NCBI GenBank assembly: GCA_030762175.1
Contig: CM060831.1
Location: 126,501 to 190,500, forward strand
Direction of reading: 5' to 3'
Source of the DNA: Metallyticus violacea
Lineage: Eukaryota > Arthropoda > Insecta > Mantodea > Metallyticidae
Length of the DNA stretch: 64,000 nucleotides
Shown here: piece after piece, positions 20,136-32,191 of the stretch
Layout: every line of letters begins with the position of its first letter
How positions within the stretch are numbered: position 1 is the first letter of the stretch
The notes under the pieces: model-generated
The model's input: the letters and a program-made list of their open reading frames with translations, nothing else
The model's database searches: none
Told to the model about the DNA's origin: nothing
Made by a program: the position numbers and the translations under genes

Positions 20136-20747
20136 AAGGTATTCAACACAACCCATGACTTGCATTTAAGTAAATCACTAACGTAACTTGCGAATGCTCC
20201 AAGTAATTTGATATAAACACTTAACAAGATAAAAAATAGAGACAACATTCTTAATAACGAATTCTCTGGTAAATCGAGCCTGTGGAAAGGGTAAAGTAAT
20301 TAGTACACGGTCTTTTATTTTAGGCAATAACATGGATATGAACCTATGACCGTAGTATTCGGTATGAGGGTCAGGCATGGTGGACTTTTCCAGAAACGTG
20401 TTTCGTTAGCCACATAAGTAAAGTACTTTGCAAGTGTTTAATTTAGTAACAAGTAACTCCGCGCGAGTTCAGTTGTATAAAAATTTGAAAGTATTTTAAC
20501 TTTTAAGATACACAAATTTAAAGTTAATTAGCTGAAAGCAAGAAATACCCACAATGCCATTTTCTCAGTTAACTCGTAATATTTGAATTACATTTTGTAG
20601 AGGAAATCTTCAAGGAAATGCTTCACAAATAAAATGACAGTTACACATTTACTATTCTATGATGTTCTGTTATTTAACTTCATTACCTTATTTCTACGGT
20701 TTTCTACAGTGACGACAAACAACGTTGATTTTGGTTTGTTTTTACTT

Positions 20748-21022
20748 AAGGACGCTCTTTAACATCACAGGTCATCAGCGTCACACTCTATTCAGGGCGT
20801 GAAACGACCGACAAATTTTGCTCAGTGGGCTCTTCTTTCAGACTTGAGGTTCTTTTTCGTGCCGTAAATGTACGACAAGGGACCCACGGCTTTACTTCCC
20901 TTCCGAAGGAAGCCATACTTACGATTTTTACGCCCGAAAAAATCCATCGATCGTGGCCGGGTTTGAACCTGCGACCTTGGGTATAGAAGGCAAGTATGGT
21001 TACCACAACACCACCAGGACCG
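20748..21022 (-). mobile_element. SINE family A, copy 2
   Basis: It begins (on the minus strand) with the tRNA-like head at about 21022 and ends near 20748 with the conserved tail. The B-box reads 'GGTTTGAAC' in the form found at 20960. Similarity to copy 1 covers the whole length with scattered differences. Confidence 0.85.
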
Positions 21023-21149
21023 AAACAAACAACGTGCTCTATCAGTCTACAGGAATGCTGGCGCAGCAGACGCCGGAACAAAACCGTCACCCAAACTCCT
21101 GCAAGAGAAGATGAGTCAGTGACAAGATGAAAACATTTGTTGTATCCAT

Positions 21150-21587
21150 AGGCGCCGACAGGAGCCGAGCCAGAGCAGCCTGCCTCTCATCTCCCTTTCT
21201 CAAAGTTCACGCTTTGGTTGCTGATTAGTATATATATATATTTTTTATTTTCGGAAAGTTCAAATTAAAATCTTGAAAGAAAAACGCCAACAGCGACATT
21301 GTACAATACTGCCAACAGTAATTCCTTTCCTTTCATCTCGCAGTTTTATGTGCTCAAATTGCAGCTCACCAAGTTTTCATGCATGAACATTAATAGCTGC
21401 CACGCAAAGTTGCACTCTAAAAAAATTAGGTTATGGATTTTGGACTTTTCCAACCCTTTAAGATAAATGCCTTCAAATAATATTTTAATTAGAACATTGA
21501 ATTTCAGTTCAATGTTCTCCTTGTACAATTGTAAGTGTTGCTTCATATCTGTAGATTGAAATTGAGTATTTGATCACAATTGGACGT

Positions 21588-21618
<31 letters not shown>

Positions 21619-22440
21619 GGACGATATTTATTCTGACAGCCTGAAATTGCATCATAACACAATGGATCTTTTGGAATCAAAGATGAACGAGAATTCCCTA
21701 GATAACTTTTCCTCAGGTATACAGTTTCTAAAAAGTAATGGCTTTGTGAAATTGTTGCGGAGTTAACGATATTTGTAGACTTAAATAGTAATTGCTGAGC
21801 TTTTTATTTCTTAAAATGTTTTTGATTTGGATGTTTACAGTTTATAGATTTTTTAAATACAAAATCTAATAGAAGTGTGCTTCCCCCCTCCCCAAGTTGG
21901 CTCCTATGTTCAAACCTGTAAATATTGTAATTTCACTCTAATGCAAACTGCTGTAAGTCCATTTGCATAAATTTAATAATTTATAATATATGCATGTGAC
22001 GCAATATATTGCAATTGAAGGAACATTGTGATTGAATTTTCCATTGGCTTTCCAATTAAAATTAAGTATTTTGAATGTCATGTTAAATAAAATTACAGAA
22101 GATAAGAATAATTTATTAAAACATTTCCATGCAATTATAAAAGAAAACGATGGAGATAAGGCACTTTAGAAGTTAGCGCACAGGAATTAGTGAAAGTCGC
22201 GTACTTTCATTTCTTGCAAAGGGAAAAAAAAAAAAAATAATAAATTTTAATCTTCGTGTTTTTTCGGATTGGTAGTATTGGGCTAAATGTTTACTTTTCG
22301 GTAGAACGTCAGTTACAAACTAAAACTTATATATAAAAGATAAATGTACATTAAAGTACAACGTTGTACGTTATCTATGTCTGTCTCTCTCCCTGTCCCT
22401 GCACTAAGCAATAACATCCTTCAACTGTCAGTTCTCAGGA
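21150..22440. other. No gene seen; (TC)n microsatellite at 21593-21619
   Basis: AT-rich sequence with a TC dinucleotide run and a poly(A) tract near 22222. No coding similarity recognised. Confidence 0.6.
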
Positions 22441-22459
22441 ATGATAAAGCAGCAGACGA

Positions 22460-22765
22460 TTTTTTTTTTTTTTTTTTTTTTTTTGAGTCGAGCTTAGCGC
22501 TCGTTTTTACTACCGAGGCACCAATGGCGGTAGACACTGATAATACACAAGGTGAAATGATACATTGGAAAATATTTTTTTTTAAGGAAGGAAACGTTCC
22601 AGGCCTAAATTTAAAGTACCTCTACGGCATTGGCCATTGAGGTCTGAGGAAAACCTGTAAAAAACCTACTCAGGAAGGACGGTCCTGCTGGGATTCGAAA
22701 CCCAGACCTTCCGCTCACAAGCCCGCAATAACAACTTCGGCCAATCGTTGCGGTTCAGCAGATAC
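22460..22765 (-). mobile_element. SINE family B (tRNA-derived), minus strand
   Basis: The minus strand reads from about 22765: 'TTGGCCGAAGTTGTTA' (A-box-like, as in type II tRNAs), then 'GGGTTTCGAATCCCAG' (B-box with one extra T and complementary arms), a body, and a poly(A) end, seen here as the T run at 22460-22484. Different body and tail from family A. A single copy was seen. Confidence 0.55.
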
Positions 22766-22909
22766 CGTAAAATCATCTAGCCAGACGAACTGGTTTTCAA
22801 AATGACTTCTACCCTCGTGTAGGTAGTTTTCGTAGTAAGAAAACTAGTCACGTCCATTTTAATTTTGTGGCGATCAAAACCTGCAAGCTGTTCTAAATCG
22901 AACCACACA

Positions 22910-22911
<2 letters not shown>

Positions 22912-22969
<58 letters not shown>
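22912..22969. repeat. (AAT)n microsatellite
   Basis: About 19 AAT units. Confidence 0.95.
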
Positions 22970-23289
22970 TTAACAATAACATGTTGCAATAGATTTTTCA
23001 AAAGTAACAGATTAATATTCCATACATAACCTATGAATCAATTTATTTAACAAAAGCAAATATACAATAAAATAGACTTCAGCTAGCATAACAAAAAATT
23101 GAAAAAAAAAAAAATTAAAAAGGTCCCAACTGTAAGAAAATCATATCCCACAAAATAAGTTATACAAGTTTATGTCCTCATTCAATTCATTATTACTGTA
23201 CTGAACTTTACCAACAAGTACATTTTAGCTGTTCCTAAGGAATTCAATTGTATCCATAAATTATTTTGAAAAAAAATTCTTCAAATGTA

Positions 23290-23850
23290 CATGATACGAA
23301 AATGACAATGAAATAAATATAAGCCACCAGCAAGTACAATTTTTGTTTCTTCTCAACGCAACTCAGTATATAAGTTTTAACCAATCAATTAACAAACGGT
23401 TCGTAGAGTTCGTTTACCAGCAAAATTGACCCATTAGAGGTAAGGGTTAAACTACAGCGAAAATATTTTTAAAATTGAAAATAGCTCTAGTGGCCACAAT
23501 TCTTGTTTTTTCTCAGCGAAAGTATATTTCATTTAGATAAATTAATAAAACAATTTCTGAAAATCAGGGCAATCAGACCGTAAGGAGTGGGGGAGGGGGG
23601 GTTAAAGCGAAGTTTAAAAGTAGGTGTAGATGCCGCAATTTATTTATTTATTTATCTATTATTTCTTTTTTAAGAAAACTCCGCATATATCATTCAAATA
23701 AAATAAAAAAAATAGGTTCCTTAAAAACAGTGAAATCAGATAATTAGTAATGGGTGTTTACCTAAAAATCAACAGTTAAAAATCGCTCTAGCGGCAGCAA
23801 TATTTTCTTTTTCCCAACAAAATTCAGCATATACCATTCAAATAAAATAA
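23290..23850. repeat. Short degenerate tandem array, about 4 x 165 bp
   Basis: Units share 'gcaatattttctttttc'-like, 'cagcatata' and 'attcaaataaaat' landmarks, at about 23330, 23495, 23660 and 23800. A 'gctctag(t/c)gg' motif precedes two of them. Unrelated in sequence to the 185-bp array. Confidence 0.5.
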
Positions 23851-24073
23851 TTTACCAGCCAGAATATCTACCAGGTATTTACATTTTATGGCTGCTATTA
23901 AAGCATGTTGAATATTTGTGGTCCTATATGTAGGTACTGTGTAATTACTTTTAGTCACATTACGTTTTAGCTCATATAAGCAGGTATATTGAGTTGGGCT
24001 AAACATGCTGATCCAACATGAACCTGCTCTAAAAGGTATTCCTTGACAATCCTAAAGGATAGTGGGATCGAGG

Positions 24074-24222
24074 ACTACCCAGCTACTGGCAACCCGGCTG
24101 TCACCCGCTGGCAAGTAAAACTGTGCATTATCGGTACATTCAAGAAGAAAGTCTTATTAGTGTAAAATATTGCTAAACTGGTAGTATTGTCACCAGTGTA
24201 GAGAAACTAAATCACAAAACAA
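24074..24222 (+). repeat. Isolated monomer of the 185-bp satellite family
   Basis: It contains 'ggcaacccggctgtcacc', 'gcattatcggtac', 'attagtgtaaaatattg' and 'tagagaaactaaatcac', in the same order as the array at 36.8-42.9 kb. The last motif is of the type I label E there. It abuts LINE4, so the LINE block may have invaded the array. Confidence 0.75.
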
Positions 24223-24239
24223 CCACCTCGTGTTTATTA

Positions 24240-25660
24240 ATAACGTTACTGGCGCACACGCTGATGTTATCTGTGGGGGGGCTCCCCCTTTCCAATTCAC
24301 GCCACATACTGGTTTGGATGGCGGCGGATTCTCTCCCAGATACTCCTGGCCCGTCTCTCAATGGATTGTGCAACTGAAGGCATGCCCGTCTCCTCGTGAG
24401 TAAAGTTTTTAATAAGAAGCGGTAGCCTCAGTGCTTTCCTTGGCGAGAAATTTTGGATGGTTTGTAAGTGTTGTATTGTCAATTTGGACGCGTGAGCCCA
24501 TGCCACGCAGGCGTACATCATTGATACTATAAAAGACCTGTACAAAATTATTTTACTCCTAATGCCTAATGACTTGCCGCGTAGAATGGACGCGCATAGT
24601 TTCAACCGCTGCCTCCCCCTGTCGGCCACATCTCAGGTGTTTGTTCCAAAGCAGTTTACGTTCCACGCAAACCCCTAAGTATTTTACTTGCTGAGATGAC
24701 AAAATTTTGCCGTCGATCGTTAGATCAACTGCTAGAAGGTGCCGCTGTTAGGAAAAATCGCAAATTGGTACTTGTGGATATTAACAGTAATCTTCCATTG
24801 GTGTAACCAGGACGTGGATTTTTCTATGTAGCGCTGAATTTCGCACGTTCCAAATTTCAAAATTTTGAGTGGTGATAAATTGCGGTGTCGTCAGCATACA
24901 TGTGGATCTTGCATTTGGCGTCCACGGGAAAATCATTAGTGAAAACTATATACAAGTATGGGGCCAGTATGGCTTTTTGTGGAACGCCGTCCTGTATTGG
25001 TCGCATGGTGGATTTGGAGCGATCAACTTGGACATAGAAGCGCCTATTTTCTAAAAACATATGTAAAAGATATAGGTAATTTTAGAGGCCGGGAAATTTC
25101 GGTGCAGTTTATAAATAAGGTCATTGTGCCAGCATCGGTCAAATGTAGTCTATGGTGTTGCACAGCTGTGTTTACAAAGATGGCGGTTCCTCCGAAACCG
25201 TCAGATCTGTCGGTGCGGTGGCAAACGGTGCCTGGGATGGTGATTTTGTTTGAGGCCGTCAACTAGGTTTCCTGCACCATTAGCACCTATATCTGGTGCG
25301 AGAAGAAGTGTATAACTTCCCGGAGTTTGCTCTTAATGCCCCTCGCATTCTAGGAGCACGCCTTGAATGCCATTAGAGTTGTGGCTCCGGAAAATTTACC
25401 AGCCCTTTTGTAGGATAAATTTGAACATTGTGTGGCATAGGATGGTTTCGGCGGGCACGGTTTTGGGCGGGTTAGCAGGGCTTTCGCCAGAAATTCTGCG
25501 AAACTTGTCTGCGCATGGACGGGTATTTTCGCTATTACTTGAAGAAACGTGGCATCTTGCTTGGGTTGTGAGGTGGTTTGACAGCGGTGGTGTCCTGATG
25601 GTTACGTTTACGTTTACACGTTTTATTGAGCTTAAGTGTGCTTGAATCCAGTACAACCGA
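24240..25660 (-). mobile_element. LINE4: internally deleted jockey-like LINE fragment, minus strand
   Basis: From right to left on the minus strand: an endonuclease start region (25396-25656), an endonuclease core with 'DRSDGFGGTAIFV' (25044-25262), then directly an RT piece with 'RRFYVQVDRSKSTMRPIQ' and the active site 'MYADDTAIY' (24857-25060), and the C-terminal region 'YACVAWAHASKLTIQHLQ' (24297-24629). The RT fingers are missing, so about 1 kb is deleted near 25085. The Y-A-D-D box itself is intact. Its 5' end faces the 5' end of LINE3 head-to-head at about 25665. Confidence 0.75.
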
Positions 25661-25675
25661 TCCTTAGATTCTGAA

Positions 25676-26301
25676 GTGGACGATGCTGAATTTCAAGTGG
25701 TAGCCGGCAGGAGAAAGCGGCGAACCCATCCTCATTTTGAAGCAGAAGGCTCCAGTACAGCTGGAAAGCCAAATAAACCAGCTGACGCTACCATCAGTAG
25801 CAACTCGTCCTCTTTACCCTCGAGACGCCTTATCCTACCGATTATCGTGGATTCTTTTCAGGGTGTTACAGGCTTCCTGAAGGAAGTTATGCCGTCCCTT
25901 ATCGCCGAATGCAAGGTAGTACGGAAGGGAAACACATTCAAATTTCAGGCAACGTGTGCTGAGGACTACCAGCGACTGTTAGGAAACCTCAAGAAACGAG
26001 GAATACTACACGTTTCCTTTGCTGTTGATAAAGCACGCGATATCCGTCGCATCTTTAGAGGGCTGCCAGCGGATACTCCGGTGGGAGATATATTTGTCCA
26101 CCTCCAACGCCAGGGCATAATCCCCAAATTGCTCAAACAACTTTCAAAGCCCGTTCAAGGTGACAACCCTTCCGTGAGAATCTCCATCTTCCTCTTCTTG
26201 GTAATAATAGTTGAGCGAGCCGAAGACCCTGAGGTGGCGATAGACAAACTAAGGTCAATATGCCACCTCAATGTTAAAAGTTGAAACTCCCAGACGCCCT
26301 G
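25676..26301 (+). pseudogene. LINE3 ORF1, N-terminal part (jockey-like gag), cut by LINE2
   Basis: ATG 25682 lies within the open frame starting at 25676. A basic Ser/Thr-rich N-terminus (about residues 1-60) leads into an RRM-like domain: 'PIIVDSFQGVTGFLKEV', 'KVVRKGNTFKFQATCAEDYQRLL' and 'IRRIFRGLPADTPVGDIFVHL', all signature phrases of jockey-type ORF1 proteins. The frame ends at TGA 26282-26284 because of one extra A in 'gttaaaag'. Ten bases later the LINE2 target duplication (26294-26301) begins. The zinc knuckles that should follow are found at 32192. The protein would package element RNA. Confidence 0.85.
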
Positions 26302-26900
26302 ATGATTACTGTGTAAGAGGCGCACAACATCCAAGGTCATCAGCGCCCAAACACACTAAAAACTGTGCCAGAATTAAATAAGTAATCTACACAAGATCTG
26401 CGTAGAAGATAAACCCAGCAGCCCTTTAGGCAATAAAATACAATCCCCAAAACAAATAACAAGGGTAATAAACATAACAAACGAGACCGTTACTAAAAAC
26501 TCTGCTGCAAGGGCTGAAAACACAACTGTATTTAATGGTCCCAAAGGTAACCATAACCTCCCCCCCCAAAATAGCAAGAGTAAACTGGCCAACAAACAAA
26601 CAGCGGGTATTAAAACTCAGCCAACAATCTTAATAGCCAAAGTTGTAACAGTAAAAACCCCAAAACAAAAACAAGGGCAATATGGTCAACAATGTATAAA
26701 GACTAAAGCTGAAACGCAAGCAAGAGCTGAACAAACCACATGCTTTTAACGGTCTAAAATGGTAACAACAAAAGCCCAAAACAAACAACAGGGACAATAT
26801 GCAACACAACAATTAAAGATTGGTACTGAAAAGATTCAGCAAAAGCTGGAATAACAACAGTCTTAAAATGGTCTAAAATGCAGTCATGAGTAAAAAGATA
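26302..26900 (-). repeat. LINE2 3' UTR with tandem repeats
   Basis: Repeated landmarks 'cccaaaacaaa', 'acaagggcaa' and 'gcaagagctga' occur at about 26450, 26660 and 26780, as in LINE1. The extreme 3' end (minus sense 'CGCTGATGACCT' then 'GATGTT', 26320-26350) matches the tail of SINE family A. Confidence 0.75.
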
Positions 26901-26905
26901 AAAAC

Positions 26906-27660
26906 TCACACCTTGCTCCAAAAACCACAAACACGGATAAAACGGAGCACTCGCTCAACAACCCCATCATCCGCAAGTAAGTCCTCAATGGATGAGGGCA
27001 AACCTAGGCTATGTCTAAAAGCTACCAGATGCTGGCATTCAATTAAAATGTGACGCACTGTAAAGGGGTGGTCACAGTGAGGGCAAGCTGGAGCGGGTTG
27101 ACCATTAAAAAGGTGACAGTGACTAAATCGGCAATGTCCAATTCTCAAAGTAGCTAAAATTACTTCTTCGCGGCGAACTGCGCGAGAAGAAGTCGACCAG
27201 TTAAAAGGGGCGGATTTACATTACCGAACTTTATTGGCGGATATTAATTCCCACTCATCGCGCCAGCGCGAGCGAGCAAAGTACGTTGCTCGTACTCAGC
27301 AGGGTCTAAAAGGGCGGATTTAGCTGCGACATCTGCGGCCTCATTACCTGGGAGTCCAACATCTCCAGGTACCCATAATAATGCCACCCTGACGCCAGCG
27401 TCGAAAAGATTTAACACTATATCCTGGATCTTCTGTACAAGTGGTTGGTGGTTGTGCAGATTTCTAAAACTGAAAATGGCACTCAAAGTGTCGGAACAAA
27501 TAACAGCATTCCCCATCCCCTGATCAGAAATAAATAAAATCGCCCGATAAATAGCATAAAGCTCCGCTATAAAAATATCATACGTAAAACTTGCCCCATT
27601 AAATACAAAAGCACATCCTACTCCTGTGTCAGATTTCAAGCCGTCGGTATATATAAAATT
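26906..27660 (-). pseudogene. LINE2 RNase H domain and C-terminal zinc finger
   Basis: The minus strand reads 'YTDGLKSDTGVGCAF' (about 27640), 'IAELYAIYRAILF', 'VICSDTLSAI' and 'GNEAADVAAK', so all four acidic residues (D, E, D, D) of RNase H are present. After a break at about 27150-27245 the reading resumes with 'CPHCDHPFTVRHILIEC' (27000-27090), a C-x2-C-x7-H-x4-C finger. The active-site set is complete, but frameshifts elsewhere make the element inactive. Confidence 0.85.
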
Positions 27661-27669
27661 CCAGCCATT

Positions 27670-29250
27670 AAAAGAAGATATAATCTCGCGAAATGACTAC
27701 GAATAACAGGTGCTACGGTCGAAGATTTAGGACAGGACGTAAGCCAAAGATGAACGAGGGTATCTGCTAAAATCAAGGTGGAGAAGAAGTTTCCCCGGTT
27801 AAGAAGAAAGCAGGCAACTCCACGTCCAACGTTCTTAACAGCTCCCGTAAACGAAAGCCAGCAGGCTGATGAGTAAAAGACCGAGCAGCGTAAAAACCAT
27901 CGAAAGAGACATTAAAAAAACGGCCCATTCGTGGGATGGCGAGGTTGCGCAGCTAGGCGACAATCGTAAGCAGAAAGTAAAACATCCCTACGACAAAACA
28001 ACGGAGGTTTTCCAGACTCCGCACATAAACCCAGGACTGGTTTGGGAATGCTCCAATGACAACACGGATACCCCGATAATGAACGGGGTTAAGATGACGA
28101 AGAACGCAGAGTTGTAAACACCACAGCCGTAATCCAGTTTGGACCGGATAAGAGAGCGGTAAAAAGGTAGAAGAACCGTCCGATCAGCTCCCCAGGATGT
28201 GCCACTTAAAACATGTAAAATACAAAGAGAACGTTCACACTTGCCCCTAAGTTGTGCTATATGCGATGACCAACATAATTTTCTATCTAATATTAAGCCA
28301 AGGAATCGAACTTCGTCTGCAAAAGCATGAGCATCTGAGCCTAGATGGAGAGACGGAGATCGATACTCCTTATAGCGCCAGAAGTTCATGCAGACGGTCT
28401 TTTTCTGCAAAGAAACGGAACCCGTGGTGTACACTACAAGCGTAAAGGCGGTCGAGAAAGCACTGGAGGCGGCATTCCAAAAGATAAGTTCTGCTAGAGG
28501 AAAGATAGATGGCAAAATCGTCAACGAACAACGACGATTTTATTCCTGGCGGTAAACACTCAGCGATTAAATTGAAAGCAATGGCAAACAGTGTGCAACT
28601 AAGTATCGAGCCCTGAGGTACGCCGTTCTCTTGAGTAAAACTAGATGATAAAACTGATCTCACGCGAACATTATAAAACCCGGTCTTTCATAAATTCCTG
28701 AATAAAAACAGACACACGATCGCGTAAATGCCAATCGTGAAGCGTCCGAATGATACCGCCTCTCCAGCAAGTATCATACGCTTTTTTCAGATTGAAAAAT
28801 ACGGCGATCGTTTGGCACTTCCGTACCAAACCGTCCATAATATGGGTGGTTAGAGACGCAAGATGGTCGATTGAGGAACGATGACACCGAAAACCGCACT
28901 GAGGGTTCGTTAGTAAATCCCTGGACTCTAACCACCACATAAGCCGGCGTTAATCATGCGCTCCATCACCTTGCAGACGCTGCTGGTGAGGGAAATCGGA
29001 CGGTAACTGGAAGGAAGGTGTGTGTCCTTACCAGGTTTAGGTATTGGTATCACGGTGTCCTTTCGCAAGTGCTTGGAAATATTCCGTTGCACCAAACAGA
29101 ATTAAAGACATGGAGTAAAAAATCTTTGCCTTTCGCTGATAAATTCCGCAACATAGTAACATGAACGCCATCCGGCCCTGGTGCGCAGTGTCTAGAGTTC
29201 GTAAGGGCGTGCACAAATTCCCTGAAGGAAAATGGAACATTATAGCACTC
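27670..29250 (-). pseudogene. LINE2 reverse transcriptase domain
   Basis: The palm carries 'GVPQGSILSCTLF' and the catalytic box F-V-D-D-F-A-I-Y (about 28505-28528), both intact in one 97-codon frame (28370-28663). Upstream 'QCGFRCHRSSIDHL' and 'VFFNLKKAYDT' (28671-28940) are further RT motifs; the Asp usually found in 'FFDLEKAYDT' is Asn in the first position. After the active site 'GFRFFAEK' and 'FADEVRFLGLIL' follow (in 27988-28524). At least four frame changes separate the parts. Confidence 0.85.
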
Positions 29251-30517
29251 CTGCTGGTCGAAGAAAAAACAGGAACCCTTCGACTCGACCTGCTCTTTTA
29301 ACGCTCGAAATGAAGCAGGGTAATTGGCGGAACTCGAAACTCAGCGAAGGTGCGCGCTAAAATATTGGCAACGTCAAGCGGAGTGGAAACCACTCGATTG
29401 GACATCCGTAAACCGAGTATTAGCGTAAATCTTAGTTTGCCTGCAACGCGGCGTAGCTGTTCCCAAACAACAGAGGAAGGCGTTTTGCAATTAAAAGAGG
29501 AGGAAAAGGCAGTCCAAGACGCCTTTTTGCTATCCTTAATGATACGACAGTTGGCGCGCTTTTGCTTGTGGCGAATCATGTTCGCTGAAGTAGGGTGACG
29601 ACGAAAAACTCTTAGAGCACCAAGGCGTGCACGCAACGCATCCAGGCAATCATCGTTCCACCAGGGAACCGGCAAGCGTCTGGAGTGGCTAGACGACCTG
29701 GGAATAGCTTGATCTGCGGTAATAAAGATGACTGTTTCGAAGTGCACGATCACGGTGTCGATGGATGGATAATGCGACCCTGAAAATACGGCCATAGATC
29801 GAAAGAGAGGCCAATTCGCCTTTTCAATGAGCCATTTGGGCGCAGGCTGAGAATATGCGTTTGAAGTGGGTACGTGCATGTGACACGGAAAGTGGTCCCT
29901 AGAATTGAATCAGAGGTGACTTTCCAAATAAAATGTACAGAGAGTGAGGTTGAACAAATGGATAAGTCCAAGTGTGTAAAACTGTGTGTGCTGTCAGAAA
30001 GAAAAGTAGGTTCACCAGTATTGAGCAGTACAAGATTGTGACGGAACAAAAAGTCAGCTGAAAGGCTACCCCTTGCACACTCCGTGGTGGAATCCCATAG
30101 GGGATGGTGCGCATTGAAATCCCCCAAAAGGACAGGGGGTGGTCGCTGTGAAAAAAGATAATCAAGATCAGCCTTGGTGACCGTACCAGACGGAGGCAAG
30201 TAAATACTGCAGATAGAAAAACTAAAGCCAGAGAAGTGAACAGTAGCTGCAGCAGCTTGTAAAGTAATCTGAAGCTGTAATGTAGTGCAGTACGAGTCGT
30301 GTAGAATTAAAATTAAAACTCCGCGGAGAGCGGGAGTGTCATCTGCGTAAGGAAGATCAAACCTCACCGAAGAGTAACCGCGCATAGTAAAAGAATTTTG
30401 TGGTCAAAATTTAGTATCTTGGATACACACAACCGGAGAGTTAGTCGGAAGTAAAAGTAACTCCAAGTCAGGTCTTCGACTGTGTAGTACACCCACATTC
30501 CACATAAGGATAGCCAT
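29251..30517 (-). pseudogene. LINE2 endonuclease domain (ORF2 N-terminus)
   Basis: ORF2 probably starts at the ATG complementary to 30515-30517; its first residues 'MAILMWNVG' resemble the endonuclease opening 'I.QWNC.G'. A stop soon follows. The 211-codon frame 29750-30385 then gives 'TMRGYSSVRFDLPY', 'SICSIYLPPSG', the catalytic 'LLGDFNAHHPLW' and 'THLDLSICS', which are APE-type endonuclease motifs. The C-terminal linker 'VPWWNDDCLDALRARLGALRVFRRHPT' is in 29298-29879. The role is target nicking for target-primed reverse transcription. Confidence 0.85.
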
Positions 30518-30559
30518 TGTTAAAATGAGATTAAAAATAAAGTAAAATATTATCACCTT

Positions 30560-31740
30560 ACTTTTTGGACGGTCCAGGGCGAATCAAAGGTCCTTTCTTC
30601 AGTCGCGTGGGAATCGGTTGGATGTAGGTAAGGGCGATAGCGACGACCGCCCAGCGCGGTTGCTCCCATCATGGGAGCGGGACCTCCGAGGAGGAGAAGG
30701 GCTCTTTTTCTTCTCCGCAGGAGTTGACGATTTCAAAAAGTCTGTTCTCGTGTACCTGATCTTGAACTTAATTTCAAGTGCATTAAAAACAATCGGCTTA
30801 GGCTTCTCGGAGGAGCGTTTCGGAGAACTAGATTTAGTAGGGACCCGTGTAAAGACAAGGTCGCAGGTCTGCGTACTGCTGTCGCACTTCTTCATCGCTA
30901 AAGAAGCGGCTGCGCTGTACGTACCAGTCTTAGGTACTACAGGTGCGCGAGATTGGTATCGCTTCCGGGCCTCAGTGAAGGAGAGATTTTCCTTCACCCG
31001 GATTCCCTGTATACAGTGCTTCCTCTTTGAAACGAGGACAGTCGCGGAACGAGACTGGATGGTCACCGCGGCAGTTGACGCAGACGGGAGCGGATGAACA
31101 TGCTCCCTCGTGACTTCCTTGACCACAGGTTGCACAGATGGAAATGACATTCTTACACGACAGGCTAGTGTGTCCAAAACGATGTCACTGGAAACATCGC
31201 ATCGGGCTCGAAATATATGGGGACTTCAATCAACTCTTATTCCGCTTTAATCTTCAGCGGCAATTCGACCCTGTTAAACGTGAGGAAATGAGTTGTCTGT
31301 AATTCCCCCTATTTTTTGGCCTGCACGCGATAAACAGAAGTGACCCCTTGGTCTTCCAGGCACCTCTGGATTTCCGGTCAGGCATACCGTCTAGCACATT
31401 GGTGGTAACAACTCTTCGGGACAATTTCAAAGTCTTATGTTGCTCGACACGGATAGGATAGCCGTGGAGTAGCCTCGCCTTGAGCAGTGATTTGGTTTGA
31501 GACAGCCCAAGTGTCTCCACCAAAAGTGATCCGTTACGTAGATTGGTACAGGTCTTAACGGGTCCAGCCAGCTATGGCATCAATGCCCTTCTGAATGATA
31601 AATGGATTTACCTTCGTAAACGACTGACCATCTTCAGTACGACTGAGCATTAAGTAGCGAGGAAATGACTACTAGGATACTTCTTCCAAGTCAACTCTTT
31701 TTCATTTCATTTGAAAATGATTAATATTATGTACCATAGG
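30560..31740 (-). pseudogene. LINE2 ORF1 (gag-like) protein, broken
   Basis: Minus-strand order: 'DGQSFTKVNPFIIQKGIDAI' (about 31600), 'ETLGLSQTKSLLKARLLHGYPIRVEQHKTL' (31254-31523), typical of the RNA-binding half of I-group ORF1, then a degraded knuckle region, then 'CIQGIRVKENLSFTEARKRY' and a basic Ser/Pro/Arg tail with 'KKKSPSPPRRSRSHDGSN' (30599-31177). Several frame changes. It matches LINE1 ORF1 region by region. Confidence 0.8.
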
Positions 31741-32183
31741 GATTTAAACCTCCACCATTGCAACTGTCTCCGTTAGCAGGCTGCTTCCTGGGCGCCACCC
31801 CGGCTCAGGTTACTGGCTCCTACCTGAACAAGTTAACCTTAGGGTCACACCTTCTTGTGGGTTGACAATGGAACCCAATCCCTTGGAGGAAGTGAACAGC
31901 TCATGCAATGGCCCTTCCCCGGGCATGGCATTTAACAGGGGATACGCTCCCGTCCTACATGATAACCCTGTGCTGGGATTTACGCCGTTACCCAATCACA
32001 TTTTACCGTGTCAAACACCGGGCACCCATCAGACGAAGAACAGGGAAGTAGGGCAAATAAAAATTAAAATGTAGGCGAAATAAAAAGGAGTCAAACACGC
32101 TTAGCGTGGACGTGCTGGAGCAGCTCGGGTGCCTCATGGTCGCTACTCCCTGTACCCAAAAAATTGGGCTCCTGGGGGGCCAT
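31741..32183 (-). promoter_or_regulatory. LINE2 5' UTR / internal promoter region
   Basis: Near-identical blocks are shared with LINE1 at 17561-17994. Similarity ends at 'gtacccaaaaaattgggc', just before the target duplication, so this copy is close to full length at its 5' end. Confidence 0.65.
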
Positions 32184-32191
32184 ACGTCCTG

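Larger units (their letters stand above)
26294..32191 (-). mobile_element. LINE2: I/Nimb-like LINE inserted into LINE3 ORF1
   Basis: Same architecture as LINE1. The flanks carry 'acgccctg' (26294-26301) and 'acgtcctg' (32184-32191), an 8-bp target duplication with one mismatch, so the body is about 26302-32183. Removing the body and one copy of the duplication leaves the LINE3 ORF1 coding sense continuous into its zinc knuckle, independent support for the borders. LINE2 is younger than LINE3. Unlike LINE1 it keeps its F-V-D-D box and has no SINE insertion. Confidence 0.9.

Noticed and set aside
24958..25645. Plus-strand frames of 90-100 codons
   Set aside because: They are antisense to the LINE4 endonuclease and RT.
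30618..31097. 159-codon plus-strand frame
   Set aside because: It is antisense to the LINE2 ORF1 region, whose minus-strand motifs are recognisable.
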